A stretch of 6,951 nt of DNA from Oscillospiraceae bacterium (lineage in GTDB: Bacteria > Bacillota > Clostridia > Oscillospirales > Ruminococcaceae), in NCBI GenBank assembly GCA_019420135.1, contig JAHZHS010000029.1:1-6951 (forward strand), given 5' to 3'. Under the pieces are notes generated by a model. The model saw only the letters and a list, made by a program, of their open reading frames with translations. It did no database searches and was not told the origin of the DNA. How positions within the stretch are numbered: the stretch's first letter is position 1; each line of letters starts with the position of its first letter. This document shows, piece by piece, positions 1-6,216 of the stretch. A program made the position numbers and the translations under genes.

Positions 1-2967
1 CTGGGCGGCCAGACCGGCCTGACCCTGGCCATGCAGCTGGACAAGGAGGGCTTTTTGCAGGCCCACAATGTCCGCCTGCTGGGCACGGACGCCAAGGCTA
101 TCTCCCGGGCGGAGGACCGGGAGCTGTTCAAGGAGGCTATGGCGGAGATCGGCCAGCCGGTAATTGCCTCCGACATTGCCGAGACGGTGGAGCAGGCTCT
201 GGCCGTGGCGGACCGGATCGGCTATCCCGTCATCGTGCGTCCGGCCTTCACCCTGGGCGGCGCCGGCGGCGGCGCCGCCAAGAACGAGGCCGAGCTGCGC
301 ACCATTGCCCAGACTGGTCTGGACGCTTCTCCCATCACCCAGGTGCTGGTGGAGAAGGCCATCTTCGGCTGGAAGGAAATCGAATTTGAGACCATGCGGG
401 ACTCCGTGGGCAACGTCATCGCGGTATGCTCCATGGAGAACCTGGACCCCGTGGGCGTCCACACCGGCGACTCCATCGTGGTGGCGCCTACCCAGACTCT
501 GGCAGACAAGGAGTTCCAGATGCTCCGCTCCGCGTCTCTGGATATCATTACCCATCTGGGCATTGTCGGCGGCTGCAACTGCCAGCTGGCTCTGAACCCG
601 GATACTTTTGAGTATGCCGTCATCGAGGTCAACCCCCGTGTGTCCCGCTCCTCGGCCCTGGCCTCCAAGGCCACCGGCTATCCCATCGCCAAGGTTGCCA
701 CCAAGATCGCCCTGGGCTACACCCTGGACGAGATCACCAACGACGTCACCGGCGAGACCTGCGCCTGCTTTGAGCCGGCCCTGGACTACGTGGTTGTTAA
801 GTATCCCAAGTGGCCCTTCGACAAGTTCGTCTACGCGGACAAGTCTCTGGGCACCCAGATGATGGCCACCGGCGAAGTCATGGCCATCGGCAACAACTTC
901 GAGCACGCCATGATGAAGGCGGTCTCCTCCACCGAGCTGGGCATGGATACTCTCACCCTGCCCGCCTTTGAGGCCATGACCACCGAGGAGGTCATCGAGC
1001 ACCTGCACGTGCAGGACTCCGAGCGCGCCTTCTGCGTCTACGAGGCCCTCAAGCGGGGTGTGCCCCACAAGACCATCTACGACATCACCAAGATCGACTG
1101 GTGGTTTTTGGACAAGATGCAGCACCTGGCCAACCTGGAGCTGGGCCTCAAGGAGGGCGAGCTGACTAAGGAAAAGTACCTGGAGGCCAAGAAGTTCGGC
1201 TTCCTGGACAAGACCATCCTGCGCCTGTCCGGCGCCGACAAGCTGCCGGTGGAAAACTTCCGTGCCGGCTTCAAGATGGTGGATACCTGCGCCGCCGAGT
1301 TCGCCGCCGAGACCCCCTACTTCTACTCCACCTGCGACGGGGACAACGAGTCCGCTCAGTTCATTGCCGAGCACAGCGACCCCAAAAAGAAGAAGGTCCT
1401 GGTCTTTGGCTCCGGTCCCATCCGCATCGGTCAGGGCATCGAGTTCGACTACTGCTCGGTCCATGCGGTCTGGACGCTGAAAAAGCACGGCTGCGAGGCC
1501 ATCCTTGTCAACAACAACCCCGAGACCGTCTCCACCGACTTCGATACCGGAGACCGTCTTTACTTCGATCCTCTCAACCCCGAGAGCGTGGACAACGTCA
1601 TCGCCACCGAGAAGCCGGACGCCTGCCTGGTGCAGTTCGGCGGCCAGACGGCCATCAAGCTGGCCAAGCATATGGATGAGGTGGGGCTGCCCATCCTGGG
1701 CACCCCCGCCGACGCCATCGACGAGGCCGAGGACCGGGAGCGCTTCGACGAACTGCTGGAGCGCTGCGGCATTCCCCGTCCCGAGGGCCGCACCGTCTTT
1801 ACCCTGGACGAAGCCCTCAAGGCAGCCCAGGAGGTGGGCTATCCGGTTCTGATGCGTCCTTCCTACGTGCTGGGCGGCCAGAACATGATCGTGGCCTACA
1901 ACTCTGCCGACGTCATCGAGTATATGGGCGTCATCACCGCCCATGTGGATATGTCCCACCCCGTGCTGATGGACAAGTACATCTACGGCACTGAGTGTGA
2001 AGTGGATGCCATCTGTGACGGCGAGGACTACCTGGTCCCCGGCATCATGGAGCAGATCGAGCGCACTGGCGTCCATTCCGGCGACTCCATCTGCGTCTAC
2101 CCGCCCTACGACTTCCCCCAGAAGGTCATCGACACCCTGGTGGACTACACCGGACGCTTTGCCCGGGAGCTGAAGGTCGTGGGTCTGGTCAACGTCCAGT
2201 ACGCCGTGCAGGACGGCAAGGTTTATGTCATCGAGGTCAACCCTCGCTCCTCCCGTACCGTGCCCTATATCAGCAAGGTTACCGGCGTTCCCATGGTGGA
2301 TCTGGCCGTGCGCTGCACCCTGGGCGAAAAGCTCAGGGATATGGGCTACGGTACCGGTCTGTGGCGGGGCGGCAAGAGCCCCTACTACGCGGTCAAGGTG
2401 CCGGTGTACAGCTTCCTGAAACTGCACGGCGTGGATACCATGCTTGGCCCCGAGATGAAGTCCACCGGCGAGGTGCTGGGCATTGCCCCCACCTTCCACG
2501 ATGCCATGATCAAGGGCCTGGTGGGTGCCGGCTACCAGTTCAAGGTACCCGGCCCCGGCTCCTGCGTCATTATCTCGGTGAAGGACAGCGACAAGCCCGA
2601 GGCTGCGGAGCTGGCCTGGAAGCTGCATGACTACGGCTACAAGATCTACGGCACGGCCGAGACCGCCCGCTACTTCAACAGCCAGATGATCCCTTGCAGC
2701 GTCGTCCGCCAGATGAGCGGCGAGCGCCCCAACGTCATCGACCTTCTGGAGAGCGGACTGGTGGATTATATCATCTCCACCAGCCCCCATGGCCGCGATC
2801 CGCACCGCGATTCGGTCAAGTTCCGCCGCAAGGCCACCGAGCTGTCCATCCCCTGCATTACGGCGCTGGATACCGCCCGCGTGCTGGTGGATGCCCTGCG
2901 CGGCGACCATGATGTCAGCCGCATCGAGTTGGTGGACATCAGTACGCTGCATCGCAAAAAATCTTGA
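1..2967 (+). CDS. carB: Carbamoyl-phosphate synthase large subunit (5' partial)
   Basis: This enzyme makes carbamoyl phosphate from bicarbonate, ATP and ammonia delivered by the glutaminase subunit CarA, in the cytosol, for pyrimidine and arginine synthesis. The reading frame is open from base 1, so the gene begins upstream; against the E. coli protein (about 1073 residues) roughly 90 N-terminal residues are missing and 988 are present. Numbering from the first codon here: first ATP-grasp half with a glycine-rich loop at 81-91 (PAFTLGGAGGG), HTGDS at 154-158 and metal-binding E209/N211 in EVNPR; a helical oligomerisation region around 310-450; the second synthase half opening with GSGPIRIGQG at 470-479, RPSYVLGG at 619-626, HSGDS at 692-696 and EVNPR at 745-749; and a C-terminal MGS-like allosteric domain from about 850. 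Both halves keep their ATP-grasp residues, so both phosphorylation steps should work. The Met codon at 31 is internal and is not the start. carA is not in the window. Confidence 0.97.
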   Translation: MGGQTGLTLAMQLDKEGFLQAHNVRLLGTDAKAISRAEDRELFKEAMAEIGQPVIASDIAETVEQALAVADRIGYPVIVRPAFTLGGAGGGAAKNEAELRTIAQTGLDASPITQVLVEKAIFGWKEIEFETMRDSVGNVIAVCSMENLDPVGVHTGDSIVVAPTQTLADKEFQMLRSASLDIITHLGIVGGCNCQLALNPDTFEYAVIEVNPRVSRSSALASKATGYPIAKVATKIALGYTLDEITNDVTGETCACFEPALDYVVVKYPKWPFDKFVYADKSLGTQMMATGEVMAIGNNFEHAMMKAVSSTELGMDTLTLPAFEAMTTEEVIEHLHVQDSERAFCVYEALKRGVPHKTIYDITKIDWWFLDKMQHLANLELGLKEGELTKEKYLEAKKFGFLDKTILRLSGADKLPVENFRAGFKMVDTCAAEFAAETPYFYSTCDGDNESAQFIAEHSDPKKKKVLVFGSGPIRIGQGIEFDYCSVHAVWTLKKHGCEAILVNNNPETVSTDFDTGDRLYFDPLNPESVDNVIATEKPDACLVQFGGQTAIKLAKHMDEVGLPILGTPADAIDEAEDRERFDELLERCGIPRPEGRTVFTLDEALKAAQEVGYPVLMRPSYVLGGQNMIVAYNSADVIEYMGVITAHVDMSHPVLMDKYIYGTECEVDAICDGEDYLVPGIMEQIERTGVHSGDSICVYPPYDFPQKVIDTLVDYTGRFARELKVVGLVNVQYAVQDGKVYVIEVNPRSSRTVPYISKVTGVPMVDLAVRCTLGEKLRDMGYGTGLWRGGKSPYYAVKVPVYSFLKLHGVDTMLGPEMKSTGEVLGIAPTFHDAMIKGLVGAGYQFKVPGPGSCVIISVKDSDKPEAAELAWKLHDYGYKIYGTAETARYFNSQMIPCSVVRQMSGERPNVIDLLESGLVDYIISTSPHGRDPHRDSVKFRRKATELSIPCITALDTARVLVDALRGDHDVSRIELVDISTLHRKKS

Positions 2968-3037
2968 TCTGAGACAGGCAATATACAGAAAACCCTGCTC
3001 CTGTGAACCCTGTTTTTATCGGAAATGACGATTTTTT

Positions 3038-3073
3038 GGCAAGCACCTTTGTTTTTTCAAAAAAACGCTTGCC
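3038..3073. repeat. Inverted repeat overlapping the HU promoter -35 box
   Basis: Perfect seven-base arms GGCAAGC (3038-3044) and GCTTGCC (3067-3073) are separated by 22 bases. The right arm covers most of the -35 box. Between the arms lies a smaller AT palindrome (G, six T, C, seven A, C; 3051-3066). The arm centres are 29 base pairs apart, close to three helical turns, which would suit a protein bound to one face of DNA. It may instead be a chance repeat or form a poor RNA hairpin at the end of the carB transcript; no T tract directly follows it. Confidence 0.45.
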
Positions 3074-3097
3074 TACATGGGTTTATTTTTCTATAAT
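3069..3097 (+). promoter_or_regulatory. Sigma-A-type promoter for the HU gene
   Basis: The -35 box is TTGCCT at 3069-3074 (four of six consensus bases). The spacer is exactly 17 bases, and the -10 box is a perfect TATAAT at 3092-3097. Transcription would start near 3104, giving a leader of about 100 bases before the HU start codon. A run of seven A at 3059-3065 and six T at 3052-3057 lie just upstream of the -35 box, resembling an UP element, which would fit the high expression expected of HU. Assignment is by motif only. Confidence 0.8.
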
Positions 3098-3120
3098 TGA
3101 TTACGTTAATTTACAGTGCT

Positions 3121-3151
3121 GCCGGCCGTCCCTGTAATGGGACCGGCCGGC
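3121..3151 (+). promoter_or_regulatory. Strong hairpin in the HU leader
   Basis: Bases 3121-3132 pair with 3139-3151 as a 12-base-pair stem with one bulged C (about 3144) and a six-base loop TGTAAT. The outer part is GCCGGCC with GGCCGGC and the inner part is GTCCC with GGGAC. No T tract follows, so it is not an ordinary intrinsic terminator. It lies about 17 bases after the predicted transcription start and would be in the 5' untranslated RNA, where it could stabilise the message or bind a regulator. The role is inferred; the pairing is read directly. Confidence 0.65.
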
Positions 3152-3158
3152 GGCCTGT

Positions 3159-3173
3159 CTGCGCGAAGCGCAG
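3159..3173 (+). promoter_or_regulatory. Second hairpin in the HU leader
   Basis: CTGCGC (3159-3164) pairs perfectly with GCGCAG (3168-3173) around a GAA loop. It starts seven bases after the larger hairpin and ends about 22 bases before the ribosome binding site, so the site is left open. Together the two stems form a compact structured leader. No known riboswitch class is recognised. Confidence 0.55.
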
Positions 3174-3195
3174 GATCATAGATGGATTAGGGAGC

Positions 3196-3200
3196 AAGGA
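3196..3200 (+). promoter_or_regulatory. Ribosome binding site of the HU gene
   Basis: AAGGA lies six bases before the ATG at 3207, and a GGGAG at 3190-3194 lies further upstream. Together they support this start codon, which also gives the normal N-terminus of an HU protein. Confidence 0.75.
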
Positions 3201-3206
3201 AAATTT

Positions 3207-3482
3207 ATGACAAGATCTCAGTTGATTACCAAAGTTGCGGGAACCACCGGCATTTCGGCCGCCGAGGTGGAAACCATCATGGACGGTGTTTTTGATACGA
3301 TTGGGGAGACCCTGAAACAGGGAGAGAAGGTCACCATTGCAGGCTTTGGCCGTTTTGAGATGCGCCAGCGCCGTACCAAGAGCTTCACCAACCCCAAGAC
3401 CAAGGTTGCCAGCCAGCTGGAGCCCACCGCGATCCCCGGCTTCAAGGCGAGCGGCCGCCTGAAGGAAAAGGTCGGCAAGTAA
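3207..3482 (+). CDS. HU-family DNA-binding protein
   Basis: A small, basic nucleoid protein of 91 residues, the usual HU length (about 90). HU forms dimers that bend and compact DNA with little sequence preference and help replication, recombination and transcription. Visible features: the N-terminal helical dimerisation part (1-40, with the typical TGIS turn at 14-17); the GFGRFEMR strand at 46-53, matching the family signature; a basic arm start (R53, R55, R56, K58); the NPKT arm tip with Pro63, the residue that wedges between base pairs; and the closing IPGFKASGRLKEKV helix at 76-89. The glycine usually found just before the arm-tip NP is replaced (FTNP at 60-63). The gene stands as a single unit, with its own promoter upstream and a terminator downstream. 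The general HU class is secure; a specialised paralogue (IHF-like or sporulation-related) cannot be excluded. Confidence 0.95.
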   Translation: MTRSQLITKVAGTTGISAAEVETIMDGVFDTIGETLKQGEKVTIAGFGRFEMRQRRTKSFTNPKTKVASQLEPTAIPGFKASGRLKEKVGK

Positions 3483-3492
3483 ATCGCTACAA

Positions 3493-3526
3493 GACCTCCG
3501 CGTCCTCTCGCGGGGGTCCTTTTCTT
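3493..3526 (+). terminator. Intrinsic terminator after the HU gene
   Basis: GACCTCCGCG (3493-3502) pairs with CGCGGGGGTC (3509-3518) as a ten-base-pair stem with one T-G wobble and a six-base loop, followed by CTTTTCTT. It begins ten bases after the HU stop codon. The T tract is interrupted by C, so some read-through into the next gene is possible. Confidence 0.85.
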
Positions 3527-3547
3527 AGCGGCATCTGTGGAAATGAC

Positions 3548-3553
3548 AGGGGG
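3548..3553 (+). promoter_or_regulatory. Ribosome binding site of the ParB-like/BMP gene
   Basis: AGGGGG sits eight bases before the ATG at 3562 and supports that start. No convincing -35/-10 pair is visible between the upstream terminator and this site, so the source of transcription is unclear. Confidence 0.6.
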
Positions 3554-3561
3554 CAACGGCG

Positions 3562-5523
3562 ATGAACCGGAAAGAAGTAATGGAAGAGTATACCCGTGCA
3601 CAGAAGCGGGGCCAGAAAGAGTACCGGGAGGCCATGGCGGCGGGACGGTATCCCTACCTGCCGGTTTTGGACGATATCCTGGAAAATGCGGATGTGGAAT
3701 CCCAGCTGCCCATGGGTCTGGTGGAGATCCCGCTGGATCAGGTGGTGGGCACCAAGACGGCGGGGCGTACTGCGGCCTTTGCCAGCAACTTCATGCCGCT
3801 GCTGGGCATCGACACCGAGTTCGCCGCCAAGTGGATCAATCTCTGCCAGGCCCACCTGGAGGAAGGAATCCGCGACCCCATCCGCTGCTATGAATATCTG
3901 GGCCGTTTCTATGTCCAGGAGGGCAACAAGCGGGTCAGTGTGCTGAAATATTTCGACGCCGACAGCATTTCGGCCAATGTGACGCGCATTGTGCCCCGTT
4001 ATGCCGACCGCCCTCAGATCCGCAGCTACTATGAGTTCATGGACTTTTATGCCCTCAGCGGCATCTATTATCTGATGATGACGCAGGAGGGAGGCTATGC
4101 CCGCCTGCAGGCTGCCCTGGGCAAAAAGCCGGGGGAAAGGTGGTCGGATGACGACCGCAACGATATGCATTCCCTCTACAACTGGGTCAAAAAGGCCTAT
4201 GCGGCCCGGGGAGCCGACCGGATGCGCCTGACAGTAGGGGACGTGATTGTGGTACTGCTGCGGGTATATACATTCCGGGAACTGCTGGAAAAGACCCCGG
4301 CAGAGATCGCCAAATGTCTGGATGCAGCGTGGGACGATGTCCTGGCGGTGGAACGCCCCGACTCGGTCAAACTCAGCACCAAACCCGCCGAGCCGGAGGC
4401 AACCCCGCTTCTGGCGCGCATCCTGCCCGGCATCCGCAGCACGGCGCCGGAGCATCTGCGGGTGGCTTTTGTCAACGAGCGCACCCCCGAGTCCAGCACC
4501 TGGACCAACTCCCATGAATTCGGCCGCACCCAGCTGGACCAGGTGTTCACCGGCAAGGTGGAGACGGTGGCCTACAACGGCGCTGTGCCCGGCAAAAACG
4601 ACGAGCAGCTGGTGGAGCAGGCCATCGCGGAGGGGGCGGATGTGGTCTTTACCACCTCGCCCCAGCTGGCGGTGGCCAGCCTGCGGGCGGCGGTGCGCCA
4701 TCCCGAGGTTCGCATCCTCAACTGCTCCATGGAGATGCCCTATGCCAGCATCCGCACCTATTACAGCCGCATCTATGAGGCAAAGTTCATCACCGGTGCC
4801 ATTGCGGGGGCCATGGCGGCCAATGACCGGGTGGGCTTTGTGGCAAGCTACCCCATGCTGGGCGTGCCTGCCGACATCAACGCCTTCGCCCTGGGCGCCC
4901 GCATGGTCAATCCCCGGGTCAAGATCGATCTGCAGTGGACCTGCCTGCCCGGAGACCCCCTCAAGGCTTTTGCAGCCAAGGGCATTACGGTGGTGTCGGG
5001 GCGGGACACGCCCGCGCCGGGTCGCCCCAGCCGGGAGTTCGGCATCTTCCAGATCCGTCCCGGCGGGGTGCTGCAGGACCTGGCCTCGCCTTTCTGGCAC
5101 TGGGGACAGTTCTACGAGCATGTGATTCGCAGCGTGCTGGACGGCAGCTGGAACAAGGACAAATCCGGCACCGACGGCAAGGTCGTCAATTACTGGTGGG
5201 GCATGAACAGCGGCGTCATTGATGTGCTGCTCAGCCGGGAACTGCCCCATGATCTGCGGCGGTTGGCCTCCCTGCTGCGGGCGGGCATCATGGCGGGCAA
5301 CATCGACCCCTTTGCCTGCCACATCGTGGCGCAGGACGGCACCCTCAAAAATGAGGGCTTCCGCGGTTTTACGCCGGAACAGATTTTGCATATGGACTGG
5401 CTGTGCGATGCCGTGGAGGGGCATATCCCCGCCTATGAGGAATTGACCGAGGCATCCAAACCCATGTACCGGGTACAGGGCATTCACCGTGATGCCCTGC
5501 CGGAGGAGGACCGCGCCCTATGA
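3562..5523 (+). CDS. Cytosolic ParB-like/BMP (PnrA-like) fusion protein
   Basis: A 653-residue protein of unknown role, likely to be annotated as a BMP-family (basic membrane protein, Med/PnrA) substrate-binding protein. The N-terminus (MNRKEVMEEYTRAQKR) is charged and has no signal peptide, lipobox or membrane segment, so it should be cytosolic, unlike transport-linked family members. Residues 54-133 resemble the ParB/sulfiredoxin fold: IPLDQVVG (56-63), an RDPIRCYEYLGRFYV stretch (104-118) and EGNKRVSVLKYF (120-131), comparable to the DGxxR or GxRR motif of that superfamily. Residues 134-293 look mainly helical. From about 299 to 580 the pattern fits a periplasmic-binding fold: a first strand RVAFVNE (300-306), IYEAKFITGAIAG (404-416), DRVGFVASYP (422-431), NAFALGA (440-446) and YWWGMNSGVID (544-554). 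PnrA relatives bind purine nucleosides; whether this one does is not shown. It precedes a metallophosphoesterase with a four-base overlap, implying co-translation. The BMP call is firm; the ParB-like call is by motif. Confidence 0.8.
   Translation: MNRKEVMEEYTRAQKRGQKEYREAMAAGRYPYLPVLDDILENADVESQLPMGLVEIPLDQVVGTKTAGRTAAFASNFMPLLGIDTEFAAKWINLCQAHLEEGIRDPIRCYEYLGRFYVQEGNKRVSVLKYFDADSISANVTRIVPRYADRPQIRSYYEFMDFYALSGIYYLMMTQEGGYARLQAALGKKPGERWSDDDRNDMHSLYNWVKKAYAARGADRMRLTVGDVIVVLLRVYTFRELLEKTPAEIAKCLDAAWDDVLAVERPDSVKLSTKPAEPEATPLLARILPGIRSTAPEHLRVAFVNERTPESSTWTNSHEFGRTQLDQVFTGKVETVAYNGAVPGKNDEQLVEQAIAEGADVVFTTSPQLAVASLRAAVRHPEVRILNCSMEMPYASIRTYYSRIYEAKFITGAIAGAMAANDRVGFVASYPMLGVPADINAFALGARMVNPRVKIDLQWTCLPGDPLKAFAAKGITVVSGRDTPAPGRPSREFGIFQIRPGGVLQDLASPFWHWGQFYEHVIRSVLDGSWNKDKSGTDGKVVNYWWGMNSGVIDVLLSRELPHDLRRLASLLRAGIMAGNIDPFACHIVAQDGTLKNEGFRGFTPEQILHMDWLCDAVEGHIPAYEELTEASKPMYRVQGIHRDALPEEDRAL
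5502..5510 (+). promoter_or_regulatory. Ribosome binding site of the metallophosphoesterase, inside the upstream gene
   Basis: GGAGGAGGA lies nine bases before the ATG at 5520, within the last codons of the preceding gene. A full-strength site plus the ATGA stop-start overlap points to tight translational coupling and roughly matched amounts of the two proteins. Confidence 0.75.
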
Positions 5524-6164
5524 AAATCCTTGCGGTTGCCGACGAGGAGTGCAAATCCCTGTGGGATTACTACAAGCCGGAAAAGATCGCCGGGGTGGAC
5601 ATCATTGTCTGCTGCGGCGACCTGGATGCCCATTATGTCAGTTTTCTGGCAACCATGGCGCCCCTCCCGGTGATTTATGTGCATGGCAATCATGATGAGA
5701 GTTATCTCCGTCAGCCGCCGGGCGGTGCCATTGACATTGATGACAGCGTCTTTGTCCACAACGGGATCCGCTTTGTGGGCCTGGGGGGCAGCTGCCGCTA
5801 CCGCAAAGGAGCCTGGCAGTACACCGAGGCCGAAATGCGTGCCCGTATCCGCCGCCTTCGGGGCAAGATCGACCGTGTGGGCGGGGTGGACGTGGTGGTC
5901 ACCCATGCCCCCATGCACGGCTACGGGGATTTCACCGACCTGCCCCACCGCGGGTTCACGGTGTTCCATGAACTGCTGGATGCCTACAAGCCCCAGCTGA
6001 TGCTGCACGGGCATATCCACCTGAACTACGGCGCCAACATCCCGCGGGAACACCAGTACGGCCCCACCCGCATCGTCAATGCCTATGAGCGGTTCGAGGT
6101 GGAAGTGGAGCAGCGGGCGGTGGTGCGTCCCACTTTCTGGGAACGCTTTTTGGGGCATAAATAA
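5520..6164 (+). CDS. Metallophosphoesterase with a D-x-E first motif
   Basis: A 214-residue calcineurin-like phosphoesterase, near the size of small YfcE-type enzymes, that should hydrolyse a phosphate ester with two metal ions in the cytosol; the substrate is unknown. Motifs in order: ADEE (D8, E9, E10) where the family usually has D-x-H; CGDLD (D34, D36); GNHDE (N57, H58, D59); THAPMHGYGD (H129, H133); and HGHIH (H163, H165, H167). All metal and catalytic positions are present except the first histidine, replaced by Glu10, which could still bind metal. There is no signal peptide or membrane segment. The ATG overlaps the stop of the ParB-like/BMP gene and has a strong ribosome binding site. 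The stop is followed by 52 bases and then gpsA, so the three genes may share one transcript. The enzyme class is confident; the partnership with the upstream protein is inferred from coupling. Confidence 0.88.
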   Translation: MKILAVADEECKSLWDYYKPEKIAGVDIIVCCGDLDAHYVSFLATMAPLPVIYVHGNHDESYLRQPPGGAIDIDDSVFVHNGIRFVGLGGSCRYRKGAWQYTEAEMRARIRRLRGKIDRVGGVDVVVTHAPMHGYGDFTDLPHRGFTVFHELLDAYKPQLMLHGHIHLNYGANIPREHQYGPTRIVNAYERFEVEVEQRAVVRPTFWERFLGHK

Positions 6165-6203
6165 GTCAGTATATCCGGACGCGCCAGTCACGCCCGGTGA
6201 TTT

Positions 6204-6208
6204 GGAGG
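6204..6208 (+). promoter_or_regulatory. Ribosome binding site of gpsA
   Basis: GGAGG lies eight bases before the ATG at 6217 and fixes the gpsA start. In the 52-base gap between the phosphoesterase stop and this gene I see no terminator and no clear promoter. Confidence 0.8.
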
Positions 6209-6216
6209 AAACAACT

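Larger units (their letters stand above)
2968..3206 (+). other. carB-HU intergenic region
   Basis: This 239-base gap has no credible coding frame. Its first half is AT-rich, unlike the surrounding genes, and its second half holds the leader hairpins of the HU gene. I see no strong terminator for carB. The only candidate is a four-base stem (ATCG at 3018-3021 with CGAT at 3029-3032) running into a T tract at 3032-3037, which is too weak to call with confidence. A direct repeat of AACCCTG occurs at 2991-2997 and 3006-3012, with no evident role. Confidence 0.7.

Noticed and set aside
31..33. ATG at 31 as the start of carB
   Set aside because: The frame is open from base 1 and the preceding LGGQTGLTLA matches the conserved interior of CarB, so the true start lies before the window.
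1..2967. Similarity between the two halves of carB as a recent duplication
   Set aside because: The internal duplication is an ancient, universal feature of the large subunit.
3018..3037. Possible carB terminator (ATCG/CGAT stem followed by T residues)
   Set aside because: A four-base-pair stem with two A-T pairs is too weak to call, although the T tract is good.
3095..3111. Imperfect palindrome AATT...AATT around the HU transcription start
   Set aside because: Only five of eight base pairs match and AT-rich sequence makes this likely by chance.
4247..5125. A 292-codon + strand frame inside the ParB-like/BMP gene
   Set aside because: It is rich in Trp, Arg, Pro, Ser and Ala without motifs, typical of a shifted frame in GC-rich coding DNA.
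3487..5487. A 666-codon open frame on the minus strand, antisense to nearly the whole ParB-like/BMP gene
   Set aside because: The sense frame has clear family motifs, a ribosome binding site and coupling to the next gene. The antisense translation is rich in His, Gly, Arg and Pro with no recognisable motif, as expected when G/C-ending codons remove stops from the opposite strand.
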